From contig NC_135360.1 of the NCBI RefSeq assembly GCF_051622035.1, positions 9,352,001-9,416,000 on the forward strand: a stretch of DNA of 64,000 nucleotides, in the 5' to 3' direction. How positions within the stretch are numbered: position 1 is the first letter of the stretch; every line of letters starts with the position of its first letter. Made by a program: the position numbers and the translations under genes. This document shows, piece by piece, positions 52,266 to 63,121 of this stretch. Source of the stretch: Arctopsyche grandis. Its lineage: Eukaryota; Arthropoda; Insecta; Trichoptera; Hydropsychidae. Below the pieces are notes generated by a model. It saw only the letters and a program-made list of their open reading frames with translations. It had not been told where the DNA came from and did not search any database.

Positions 52266-52637
52266 TACCAGGAAGGCCTTACAGGTAAACCCCAATGTGC
52301 CTTCATGGCCAAATACAAACAATGCAGCATTGTAATTACACAAGTCACTGAAATACGAGACACTGAAAAACTCGCAAATTAACGAGACATCTATGAATTG
52401 TACATTAATCATACTCAAATAGTGGTGACATAGTAGGTAGGAAGGTTTTTAGTCAATTTTAATCGAGAACCGTTTCAACAATGAAATCAGAGAAATTGGC
52501 AAACTCGGATAGGAAACGATCGACCTGGAGTCACAAATATCCAGGTCTGACCAGCAACACTACAGATATACTCATGGAATCGAACCCGGCGCCTCTCGGT
52601 GTTAGGCAGAAGCTTAACAACCGACGTATGCTGCTGG
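52266..52637 (-). mobile_element. tRNA-derived SINE, type I head, minus strand
   Basis: The complement of the 11391 SINE: tail ACCAGGAAGGCC at 52267, core GAAACGATCGACC near 52505, B-box complement ATCGAACCCGGCGCC near 52578 and head end CATACGTCGG near 52620. It is nearly full length. Confidence 0.85.
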
Positions 52638-52848
52638 CTTCTCGACTCTTGATGAGTCACCGACAAAATACAATGTAGAAGAAACTTGTTGGAATAATAA
52701 GATCATACGAATTAACAATGACATAAGATACGCCCATTCACAGCTGGAGTCTATCTAGGCATGCCGTGCCGTACGATTTTGTGTGTCTGCGCTTTAAGTA
52801 TGCGAGAGATGGTCTCAGATTTATACTAGAAAATACATATATATATAT

Positions 52849-53232
52849 TGTTGCGTAGGGGTGGATGGAGGATCCAAGTAAAAGGCCAACAGTCGTTTCA
52901 CAGCATTTATTGATGATTCAGGAGATACAAGTATTGCCAGTGTTCAGTCCAGAATGAATTATATCGCCTACGTACCGCCTTATAAAGGGTAGATCTCTCA
53001 GGACGCCTAATCTGTTTACCTGTTGTATAGTCACGTATTCGGATATGTATTTCCAAGACATTGGGTCTTCCCGTACCGATTCTGAGAAATAACTAATAAC
53101 GGTCATTGTTTAGCCTAAATGCACTTAGAGTCCAGATATAATCTTTGGAAGTAAGTGCATGCATTTAGTTAATCCGATAACAGATATCCGTTGGTCTAAG
53201 TGCAATTCGCTCAATCCGCGGCATACGTAACA
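52849..53232. mobile_element. Solo LTR, 384 bp
   Basis: It begins TGTTGCGTA and ends TACGTAACA, so it carries TG..CA with short inverted ends. ATAT flanks both sides (52845-52848; 53233-53236), consistent with a 4-bp target duplication of Ty3/gypsy type, although the left flank is TA-rich. A TATA-like TTATAAAGG is at about 52980. No internal retroelement genes adjoin, so recombination between LTRs is the likely origin. Confidence 0.8.
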
Positions 53233-53240
53233 ATATTAAT

Positions 53241-53660
53241 CAGCAGCGTGGTCTAGTGGTGAATGTTGAATTATTTCATACTTGATGTTACGAGTTCGAT
53301 TCCCCGCTAAGTCTCGTTGTTGGCCAGACCTTGATTTGTCTGGGTCGATCGTTTCTTATCAGAATTTGCCGATTTTTCTGATTTTCATTGAAACGATTCC
53401 TGTAAAATTGGCGTTTCCTTCCCAATTTTCTGTTTCGCCATATTGCTCACCATAGATGTCTCTGTGGTTGTTTATCGAATATAAAATTCGTATTGTTACA
53501 TGAAAGTTATTCATCGTTATTTATCGTATTGATACGATGTTTGTAATATATGTATACTGACCATAGATGTCAGATAGTTAGATTTACATGTATCTATATA
53601 ATAATTATGTGGACCAGGAAGGCGCATTTGGGTTTTACCTGTTAAGCCTTCCTGGTATAT
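53241..53660 (+). mobile_element. tRNA-derived SINE, type II head
   Basis: Head A-box-like TGGTCTAGTGGT (53249) and B-box-like GAGTTCGATTCCCC (53292), resembling Asp/Glu/Gly-type tRNAs. The core GTCGATCGTTTCTTATCAGA and GAAACGATTCC is shared with type I. The tail CCAGGAAGGCGCATTTGGG to GCCTTCCTGGTAT forms a hairpin. Confidence 0.88.
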
Positions 53661-54829
53661 TTGTATATATGTACATATGTGAAAATATGTATGTAAAAAT
53701 AAAAATAAATAAATATATAGTTCTACATATGTCAAAACATGTATAGCAGCATTTCGTATTTATGTACAATGATGCACAAATAATGCAATCGTCTTTCGCA
53801 CACTTGCATACAAAATCGAATGATTTGGCAAATGTCGACCGAAAGAGTCGCTTGTTTTATTCAAGATGGCGTTTCTTTCCCGGCCTAAGGAAGTTTATAA
53901 GAATTTCAAATATTGCGTTGTCGCACTTGACTAACCCTGCTTTGCATACTTTTACGTCCGGGGTTTGGATGTCCGCAAATACGATTGTACGTCGGGGAAG
54001 AAGAATAAGATAAAAAAAAGTAGAGCGAAAAGAAAAAAAAAATAGGCAGAGAGAGGAGGAAGGGACGCGCGGCCTTCATAAAGAGAGGCTTCAGTTTTTG
54101 TTCATTTCTCTGGATGGGAGACGAAATTTTCCGACCTTGAGGCGAAGGAAAACGTCGAAAATTAAATATTTTCCAACCACTCCACTCCCCCCCCCCTTCC
54201 TTTCATCTCTTCCCCTCGTCGAGTCGTTGAATCTCGTCGAATCGCGGTTTCCCTTCACCCCTTTTCACAATTAACGTTGATTCTGTTTCATAAATGCAAT
54301 TTATTAAATGGTTACCCTCTTTTCCCCGCTTTTCACCCTCTCGTTTGGTGTAAAGTGAACCAAGTTTAATTCAATGAAATGTTTTCTTTTGGTTAACTTC
54401 GGGATGTAGATTGAAAGACGGTCGTTTGCTCTCGCGTTGTTGAATCTGATGGTCGCATTGAAAGTCTGATGGATAACATCAACGACACGAAATTCAAAGC
54501 AAAATAGGGTAAACGTACCAATGAACGACATCTTAGCGGAAGAATATTTTTGAAAACAGCAATTTTTCCAGTCATTTCATTACTTTATATAGAGTAAAGC
54601 AATAACTGTTCATGTCTTCAACTTTTGACATGCAAAATTACAGGCCATAATGGAAATGAAAATAAAAGAATTGCCGTTTTACAAAGATTCATCTATTCCA
54701 TCGCCATCACCATAGTCTTGTATATTTGTTTTACATAAATCATTATCATTATGACAAAATTTGACTCATTTTTCTCATAGCTTTGACGCAACACCGCGTA
54801 GATTAATTTGTTCTAAAGGTTTAAAATTC
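53661..54829. other. Intergenic; GC-richer block 53780-54330
   Basis: This block is non-repetitive and contains purine- and pyrimidine-rich tracts (54020-54060; 54180-54230). No frame looks like a protein. It could be regulatory or an untranslated exon. Confidence 0.35.
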
Positions 54830-55285
54830 GCTAGATAATCTAATATATAATTCCGAAAGAGACTTTGTATATATATTTATATGTATTGTTGGTTTGTAAG
54901 TCCGTGACGTCTCGAACAAATGATTCGATTTTTTTCGATTCAAAGGATTCGAAGTCCCCGGGGGTGAACGCACTGGGGGCGAAAGCGCTGGGGGGGCCAC
55001 CGGATTCTGGTATACATATAATTTTGATAGAGACTTGGTATATACATATGTTCGTTTGTTCGTGACAGTGAATTTAATAAAAAAAGCAAATGAGTATTCA
55101 AATAAATTTATATAAAATAAACCTATTCAATTAAATTTATATAAAATAAACCTATTCAAATAAATTTATATAAAATAAACCTATTCAAATAAATTTAATA
55201 ACATGTTTACTATTATGTAGATTAGTCATGTTTACGCGGTTTATATTACAAATATCGTGCGAAGCCGGGTAAAACCACTAGTTAA
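54830..55285 (-). repeat. CCCGG-head repeat family, copy 4 (inverted)
   Basis: It is the reverse complement of the 45127/47545 elements. It starts AATCTAATATATAATTCCGA, has a GC-rich insert at 54950-55010, then a local triplication of ATAAAATAAACCTATTCAAA at 55110-55200, and ends GCGAAGCCGGGTAAAACCAC then TAGT. Confidence 0.8.
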
Positions 55286-55341
55286 TTATTAGTATGTATT
55301 TAGAAGCAATCAAACATCACAATCAACATCAGAAAAATCAT

Positions 55342-55911
55342 CCAGCAGTATGGCTCGGTGGTTGTGTTTATGTTAAGCACCGAGAGGTTACCGGGTTCAA
55401 TCCCGTGCTAATATTTAATACTGCTGGTCAGACTTGAATATCTGTGACTCCAAGTCGATCGTTTCCTATAACTAGAGGTAGGATAGTCACAGTGCTATCC
55501 ATTGTTCCATCGTTGTAAATCCTTTGTAAAAAAGGTTCGGCAAACCTTTGACAATGCATTTACAACCTTTGAACAATACGCGGCACCTTCTGGGTCCGGT
55601 GACTACCTATAACAGTTTACCAATTCATCTGATTTCATTGTTGAAACGGTTCCTCCATCAAATTGGCAAAAACCATCCTACCCACTATGTCACCAATATC
55701 TGAATTTGATTTATGTGCATTATGTAAAAAAATAAGTACAAGTCTAAATCCATAGATGTGTCTATTGATTAATTCATTAATTAATTAATAGTTAATTTCT
55801 TGTTCCTTAGCATCCCGAAATTCAGCAATTCGTGTAATAAAAAATGCTGCAATGTTTGTAATTGGCTAGAAAGGCGCATTGCGGTTTACCTGTTAGGCAT
55901 TCCTTGTATAT
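55342..55911 (+). mobile_element. tRNA-derived SINE, type I head, interrupted
   Basis: Head TATGGCTCGGTGGTTG, B-box-like GGGTTCAATCCC (55393), core split by the insertion at 55473..55605, and a degraded tail (AGAAAGGCGCATTGCGG). Confidence 0.85.
55473..55605. mobile_element. Small DNA element inside a SINE, 8-bp target duplication
   Basis: Both flanks read CCTATAAC (55465..55472 and 55606..55613). The 133-bp insert starts TAGAGGTAGGATAGTCAC and ends CCGGTGACTA, with TAGTCAC/GTGACTA in inverted arrangement. An internal hairpin surrounds AAGGTTCGGCAAACCTTT. Removing the insert and one flank restores the SINE core. A hAT-type origin is inferred from the 8-bp duplication. Confidence 0.88.
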
Positions 55912-58057
55912 ATCTATGTAAATAAATAAATCTCACTATTGATTCCAATACTCACTTTTGGCACCGAATTATAGACTGCAAAAGCCAAAAATTGCGCTTT
56001 TTTTTAAACGTATATCTAATATATAATTTCGAAAGAGACTTTGTATATATGTAAGTTTTGTTTCGTAGAATCCGTGATGTTATCGAACAAATCAAAATTT
56101 CCATGACTGAATTTTCATGTTGAATATATTTTTTACATACCTCCTTTACGTTTCACTTACGATTAAAATTCAGAGGACTTTTTACCTCTTAAAGATTGTT
56201 TAGTTTCCGCACCGATAAGAAAACGAGTTCGAATTTTTGCATGATCACAAAACTTCATATATTGTTAATACGTACGTACATAGATAAAGTAAAAAAAGAA
56301 AATGGGTGCTTTTTTTGTTGCTCATTGTTATAATTAATATAAATAATTATTTTCAACGACGAGTATTTTAACCGAGCGATAAATAATTTTATATAGATAT
56401 AATTCAATATATGTACGTACATATGTTTTATTCAAAAGTATTAGAAATCAGTCACTCAAAAGTGAGGTGAGCATTAAGAATCGGCATACAATAGTAATGT
56501 GCGTGTAATTATTATTGCTACGGTTGTACAAATTAGGGGTCGTTAATTCGTCACAGATATCTCTTTTACACGCACACAATGGAAGATGGATGGATGCTGT
56601 GCGTCGTTATAACGACGATAAATAACACGTTGAGCGCCGTATCATTTTAATTAGTGATTTGTCAACTAATTGGTGACAGCTCGCGGCGTTCTGAAAACAT
56701 AATTAATTGTTTGTAAACATTGAAAGTCGAGATTCGCTCTAATAAACATATGTACACCCTTCTGCTACATATTAATGACGGAATAGACATATATCATCCG
56801 ACATTTATAACATCTCGTCAACTATAGTCAACAGCTCGGCACAACACTACACGGAAAAGACGTTTTCTATTCATACTATACAGCACCGCCTGTTTTCGGC
56901 ACGTTCATACTTGTTTTGGAGTAGTGCAAGGTTAAATCGACTTAAAAAACATACATTACAGGGTCGAGTCAATATTGTCACAATGTGAGGTTTGCGAAAA
57001 TAGTCATATGTATACTTTCGTTCGTTTGGGTGCAATTATGACGTCACGTCATGCGTAAAAATTTCTACAGAGGTCAAAGAAAGCCGGTTCTGCTTGATAT
57101 GTAAGTTTCGGTGGCATGTGCTGCTGTATAATGTTTATTTTCATTTATTCATTTAACATATGTATGTACTTAGGGGAGGTGGAATTTATTATTTAAAAAT
57201 ATCTCATTTGATTTCATTTGACAGTGGGAAGAAAAATATGCGACACCTATTGGTCAGCTAAGATTTTATGACTTTTGGAGATTCGCCAGTGCCAGAACCC
57301 ATCAACAAATAAGAATTGAGATCCTAAGTCTTCCTACCGCTAAGCCAATTAAAAACGGAGTATAGATTTTAGCAGATTTAAAAAAAAACGAAGTAAAAAC
57401 GATTCTTTTTCACAAATGCAAAGATAATCATATCCACGTGCGTAATATTTTAAATTAGCAAAAAAAAAAAAAACTGAAATTCACATGCTTATTTTCAAAA
57501 TCTTTTCACTTTATCAGTTCAGTTTTCACTTTTTCAGTTTCAATTAGATTGTTCAAAAGATTCATGTCGGAACAGTTGTCAAAATCATGTGGGTTTTTAT
57601 CATTATCATGTGGGTTGAATCTATGTTCCAAAAAGCTATATACGAAATCTTTGAATAATCAGCGAGTGCTAATTAGAAAGTTAATGTTGAATAAATTGTA
57701 CTTGGTTACCGTGTCGATACATTTTTTTCCAACAAAAATAAAGATAAAAAAACGAGATAGTTTAAAGGTAAAAACATACTAAATCATACAGCACGGACAA
57801 GTTTTTGGCCTCCTGTGGTGAAAAAGCATGTCTCACACCACAGGGGTTTTTTTCGACAAGTTTCTCCCACATTTCCTCAATTATGGTAAATACTGTATAG
57901 CCTATGTTAATACAAGAATTTACACAGCTTAGATATGATGTGCTAGCGTTTTTTTTTACATCTATAAACTATTAAAAAAAAAAGGAAACAGGTGCCGTGC
58001 ACCTCTCTGTGTGTCTGCGCCATAAAAAGTGTCTTCGCACGAGACTTGTTTTTAAAC
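55912..58057. other. Intergenic, mixed
   Basis: A CCCGG-head family fragment (inverted end CTAATATATAATTTCGAAAG, 56014-56170) comes first. The stretch 56450-57120 is free of recognised repeats and holds several homeodomain-type TAATTA/TAATTG sites (56650-56710). No gene was recognised. Confidence 0.4.
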
Positions 58058-58500
58058 CAGCAGCGTGGTCTAGTGGTGAATATTGAATTATTTCGTACTT
58101 GAGTTCGATTCCCGCCAAGTCTTCCTGTTGGACAGACCTTGATTTGTCTAGGTCGATCGTTTCTTATCAGAATTTGCCAATTTTTCTGATTTTCATTGAA
58201 ACGATTCCTGTAAAATTGGCGTTTCCTTCCCAATTTTCTGTTGCGAACCTTTAGTTATTGTTATATCTTAGGTTTCGCCATATTTCTCACCATAGATGTC
58301 TCTGTGATTGTTTATCGAATATAAAATTCGTATTGTTACATGAAAGTTATTCATCGTTATTTATCGTATTAATACGATGTTTGTAATATATACTGACCAT
58401 AGATGTCAGATATTGTTTAGATTTACATGTATCTATATAATAATTATGTGGACCAGGAAGGCGCATTTGGGGTTTACCTGTTAAGTCTTCCTGGTATATT
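58058..58500 (+). mobile_element. tRNA-derived SINE, type II head, full length
   Basis: CAGCAGCGTGGTCTAGTGGT head, GAGTTCGATTCCCGCC B-box region, shared core, CACCATAGATGTCTCTGTG body, hairpin tail, then an A-rich (AAATAAAT) end. Confidence 0.9.
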
Positions 58501-58594
58501 TGTAAAATAAAAAATAAATAAATTAACGTATATTGATGACCAAAATGAGCAATATGGCAAAGTATGAAAACGATCGGATAAGAGATATTAATAC

Positions 58595-58730
58595 GATGTT
58601 TTTAATGTATACTGACCATAGATGTCGGATATTGTTTAGATTTACATGTATCTATGTAATAATTATGTGGACCAGGAAGGCACATTTGGGGTTTACCTGT
58701 TAAGTCTTTCTGGTATATTTGTAAAATAAA
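58595..58730 (+). mobile_element. 5'-truncated SINE type II tail
   Basis: It repeats only the last 130 bp of the preceding SINE (TGACCATAGATGTCGG to GTCTTTCTGGTAT) with its own (AAAAT)n tail, as expected for truncated reverse transcription. Confidence 0.85.
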
Positions 58731-59452
58731 AATAAAAATAAAAATAAATACGATCAACTTTATAATTGGATATTTGCAACCGGAAAATTTCAACTCAATC
58801 CACTTGCCCCAATGTAAACAATCAGCCGAGCTCGAAAGATGTATCTTACAATCAAAAAGTGGACAGTTGTAGTTGATCAAAGAAGACTCGTAAACACGCC
58901 GATAGTAAAAAGCAAAGCAGGTGAAAGAGAGGGGGGCGCCAGGTGTTCAGCGAAGGGGGGGCAAAGGCGCCCTTGAAACTTTCCATCGTCAGATAGGTGA
59001 AGTCGGCAGTACGTGAAAATTAGAGGGCGAGGGGGGCTGTCGGGGGCGCGAGCGGGGATCGATATGAGGACGCGGCCGGGCGGAGCCTGCGGGGGCGCAA
59101 GCCACCCCCTCTGTACATCGGACACCCTATCGATCCTCGAGGAAAAAAAAACAAATAAAAAATAAAAGGGGCGAAAAAATAAAACCGCAAACAAAATATA
59201 AATAAATAAATAAATAAAAATGATTGCAGCGATAAGTGCGGCTCTGTCCCGGGCTCCCGGTAACTCGATACACAAAGGTCAGGCGAACCGCATGAATTGA
59301 TAATGAGGAGCTCGTGCCCGACCTTGCCGCTAACGCGACGTGCTTTATTCCAGAACTTATATTTCCTTATGTATGAGTTCATGTTTTTCTATGTACATAT
59401 GTATGTGTACTTGCATAGGATTCGGTATGGGAATATATATACATATGTATGT
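58731..59452. other. GC-rich island 58880-59340
   Basis: It contains G-rich runs on the plus strand (GAGAGGGGGGCGCC, GCGGCCGGGCGGAGCC). No conserved protein was recognised in any frame. A promoter or untranslated exon is possible. Confidence 0.35.
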
Positions 59453-59550
59453 ATACTAGTGTTGTTCCCGATGAAATATCATCGCAAGGGTGTTGACATA
59501 TTAATAAAATGTGTCGGTCCTGTATTCGATCCGCACGCAGTCGGATTGTT
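59453..59550 (+). repeat. Dispersed repeat, second copy of the 48040-48165 unit
   Basis: ACTAGTGTTGTTCCCGATGA, ATATCATCGCAAGGGTGTTG, then AAATGTGTCGGTCC and TATTCGATCCGCACGCAGTC. Confidence 0.7.
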
Positions 59551-59704
59551 TTCAAATACCTTTTAAATATATTTAATTTAATATTTATATTTAACTAGCT
59601 GAACCTGACATGCGTTGCAATACCAGAATAAGGCATGCAATTCCCGTTCCCGTTTCTCGATGTGTTTCGATAAGTGAATGTTTCAGTTTCAAATTAATAC
59701 TTAA

Positions 59705-60605
59705 GAGGGCTGTACACCTGAAATCTTAATTTTGTTGCCGTTCCTTTCTTCGATATATATTTTTTTATTTTATTTATTGAAAAATCAATAGACATCAGGA
59801 TGTTGATATGTATAAAAAACAAATAGTAAATATATAATATATGTAACATCCGAGTCCAATGCCAGATTTTTACAAAGATTATAAAAAAAATGAAAAAGAT
59901 AAATATAAGGAAAACAAATGAAAAAGAAAAGAATAAAGGCTATAACATGACAAAATAGAACATTGCATAATTAAACTATAATATTAAAATATTGGAAAAA
60001 GGTTATAAAATAGAATATAAGAAGAAATTGAAATTTACAAATATAAAACAAATGAAAAAGGTAAATACAAAATAAACAAATGAAAAGGAAAAGAATGAAA
60101 GCTATAACATGATTAAATAGCACATTACATAACTAAACTAAAGTATAAAAATATTGAATGAATGTATATGTTGAGTGAATGCGACAATATATATCAATAT
60201 ATATATTGAGTGAATGCGACATTTGCGCTTCCACCAGATAATACGTATTTAAAATCGACAAAATCGAGGTTTCATATTCTCCTATTTTATCCTCCAAAAA
60301 TGGATCTATTTTTAAAAAAATTTCATCATCGGTATGAGAAAGATATTTTCTGTGCAACTATCGGCGTATTTTTATTTTTTTAAGCACGCTGGACTCTTTT
60401 CGTGGGTGTAAAAAAGAGGCGATTTTATAGATGTTTGGCGGCTCCTAGCTCCTATAAAAAATAATTAATCAAAAAAATAAAACGATAGATGCACTCCAAT
60501 GGTGGATATCCATAGCATATTAAAAAATAATTTCTCTGGTGCCATAATTGAGGAAGGGAGAAGTATAGTACCTTTGTATGGACAAGGCGCTAGTGTCCAG
60601 ACCTC
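59705..60605 (-). mobile_element. piggyBac-like MITE, copy 2, carrying a LINE insert
   Basis: TTAA flanks both ends (59701..59704 and 60606..60609). Inverted ends GAGGGCTGTACACC and GTGTCCAGACCTC match the MITE at 11803..12271, to which it is inverted. A jockey 3' fragment occupies 59761..60155. Confidence 0.85.
59761..60155 (-). mobile_element. Jockey-type LINE 3' end fragment
   Basis: This is the reverse complement of the 3' UTR and (AATAA)n tail of the LINE at 15151..20672, without the RTE insertion: TTTAGTTATGTAATGTGCTA is contiguous here. It is severely 5' truncated. Confidence 0.88.
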
Positions 60606-60957
60606 TTAATAAACAAATTAAATTACAGTAATGAGAATTTGTCGGAAAAATGCAGGCGGCGAATAACCGTGTCGTCAGGCGACGAAAGCTGTGTCGTCAT
60701 AAACCAACTGGTAACGTGGTTAACAACGAACACATTTCCTCGACTACACAATGGCGCTTCAAACTTTCGCATCGGTAAAATCGTAATTACGAATATTATT
60801 ATTGAGAGGTTTTTTCTCGTTTTTTTTTCACAGAAAGCTTCCCGGATATGCATACAACAAATCCTGAAAGTTTCATCGTAATCGGTTAAGTGGCTTAGGA
60901 GCCCTATACGAGACAGACATACAAACAGATATTAATTTTTATATCTATAGATAAACA

Positions 60958-61085
60958 TCCACAGAGACATATATGGAGAGAAACCTGAGATATAACACAA
61001 TAATTCCAGATTTCCAGATTTCGCCAGAGAAATGGGGAGGGAAAGCCAATTTTGCAGGAATCGTTTCAATAAAAATCCGAAAAAT
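60958..61085 (-). mobile_element. SINE type II body fragment
   Basis: The complement reads GAAACGATTCCTGCAAAATT, then GGCTTTCCCTCC and GGTTTCTCTCCATATATGTC, as in the SINE at 63122. Confidence 0.75.
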
Positions 61086-61244
61086 ATAAAGATTGTTTAA
61101 TATGAAAAAAAGGTAAAAACTGCCTACCTATCAACATGTAAACAATATAAAAATGAATGAATGAATTAATTAATTAAATAAATTTTGAATAGACGGCGGT
61201 AAATTCTCTGCCAAGAGGAAACATTGGTAGCAAATAGTATATAT

Positions 61245-61457
61245 CAGCGGTTTCCAAACTGGGAGGCGCGGACTATTGCCAGGGGAGGCTGGCAATAGTC
61301 CGTCTATCTATTGTAGCCTCAGTATCTTTTTTTAAATAAAGGTTTATTATTTCAAACGTTTCTATATTATTATATCTATAGAAAAATAAAAAGTAGGGAG
61401 GTGAGGAAAATAAATTGTTTTAGGGAGGCATAGTAGCATAAAGTTTGGAAACCGCTG
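61245..61457. mobile_element. hAT-type MITE, 213 bp
   Basis: The terminal inverted repeats are CAGCGGTTTCCAAACT at the left and AGTTTGGAAACCGCTG at the right. The flanks, GTATATAT and GTATAAAT, are an 8-bp duplication with one mismatch. An internal hairpin GGACTATTGCC/GGCAATAGTCC is present. CAGCGGTTTCCAAACT-type ends are common in hAT MITEs. Confidence 0.9.
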
Positions 61458-62739
61458 GTATAAATATAAGTTTTTTTATTTTGTTATTGTATTGTATATA
61501 CGTTTTGGCAGTGGCTTAGCTGTGACGTACATATGTACATACATACATATATCAAATCGAAACGACTATTATAGTACGGCGAGCGTTATCTCAAACAGAC
61601 AGACACACAGACAGAATAGCGATATTATATATACATATGTATATATATGATATGATGTTACCTATTGGAAAACTTGCGTCGTATCAAGGAAACGTTAAAT
61701 AAAATATATGTATAGTTGATTTTAAGCAATGTCCTATGCCTCCAACTAATCGATTTGTCACGACGAAAAATTCGAAAAAGTGGGTTTAGCATATATGTAT
61801 CTACTTTTTTAGAATATTTTCGATTTTTTTATTATTTAAAAATAAATAAACGCTCAATGTTTACCTATAAAAATTTATCTGGGTCGATTATGATAAGTTT
61901 TGACTGATTAATGAAAGTCCAAAGTCGCTGTTTTGCCCCGAAAGTCCCCGTACAAAACACGCCGCGCTCGCAATAGGTGTTTGTATGGGGAAGCGTTATT
62001 TTCAGAAAATAGTCATTTTTACAGCAGCTCGTAATAATTACTCGATATGTGCGCAATATGTTTTTATTCTATTTTATATGACGATTAAATATTGGGTATA
62101 TTGAAGCCTTACCACGTATCGCCATGCGGAAAAGTTTTGATTTGAAATCAGACTGTAATATGAGTTGTTGTGATATGTAGTAGATGTATGTATATTTAGG
62201 TAAGTATATTTTTTTACATTCTTGGAAATAGTCATTTATTCTAAAGATCAAGGTTAACGAGCAAAAGTTTTTGAATGGCTTGCCGTAGCGATGGATTCTA
62301 AGAAGAAGACGGCCCTCGTAATACGTATCTAATAATTCTGATTTTATAGCTCAGCATGGAAAAGTTTTTCCGAGAAATTGTGTCGAGACATTTAATTTCC
62401 TGTAAGAGCGGTAATAATATACATGTATAAAAAGCTTTTTGATTTTTAAATGTACACACAAACATATTTTCATATACAATAATATATTAAGTCACCTGTA
62501 CTTTGATCTTTGAATAAGTGCATTACATGATATCTTTGTATATGTATGTATGTACATATGTACATTCATATATATGTACGTAAATACGAGTGTTCCAAAG
62601 CTGAAACGTTTTGATACTCTGAATCAGGGTAAAACAATGATTTGTGAGTGTCTCTACATATGTATATAATTAAAAATATTGTATGATTACTTTTTCAAAA
62701 CTACGTACTATTTTTTGATTATAAAAATAAATCAGCACG
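61458..62739. other. Intergenic, AT-rich
   Basis: A dispersed repeat at about 61550-61635 (inverse of 47275-47400) comes first. The rest has TATGTATG microsatellite and no gene. Confidence 0.45.
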
Positions 62740-63060
62740 TCAGCAGTATAGCCGGCAGTATAGCACGGTGCTTGCGTTAATGCTAACCATCAAGTTTAAG
62801 CCCTGAGTTGACCTGATCAAAATATGTACACATTTTTCTATTTCATCCACACCAGCAGTATATATCAGCGGTAATCATATATCAGTCACATATCCATGGC
62901 CCGGTGCTGCTGGCCAGACCATGGATATGTGACTCCGGGTCGATCGTTTCCTATCAACATTTGCCAATGTATCTGATTTCATTGTTGAAATGGTTCCTTA
63001 TATAATTGGCAAAAGCCATCCTACCCATTATGTCACCACAATTTGAATATGATTTCAAAT
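62740..63060 (+). mobile_element. Diverged SINE, type I-like
   Basis: Degraded head (GTATAGCACGGTGCTTGCG), core GGGTCGATCGTTTCCTATCA and TGATTTCATTGTTGAAATGG, body CATCCTACCCATTATGTCAC. It holds a 13-bp perfect inverted repeat, CACATATCCATGG/CCATGGATATGTG. Confidence 0.75.
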
Positions 63061-63121
63061 TTATATATGGACAATTTTGATATTATAAATGTCGCTCAGG
63101 GCATCATGTGATAATATAAAA

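Larger units (their letters stand above)
59593..60955 (+). mobile_element. ACTAGCTGAAC-head repeat element with nested insertions
   Basis: The left end, ACTAGCTGAACCTGACATGC then GTTGCAAT, and the right end, GAGACAGACATACAAACAGA then TATCTATAGAT, define the element. The second copy (63355..63712, inverted) lacks the internal insertion, so 59701..60609 was added later at a TTAA. It abuts a minus-strand SINE type II fragment (60958-61085). The class is unknown. Confidence 0.75.
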
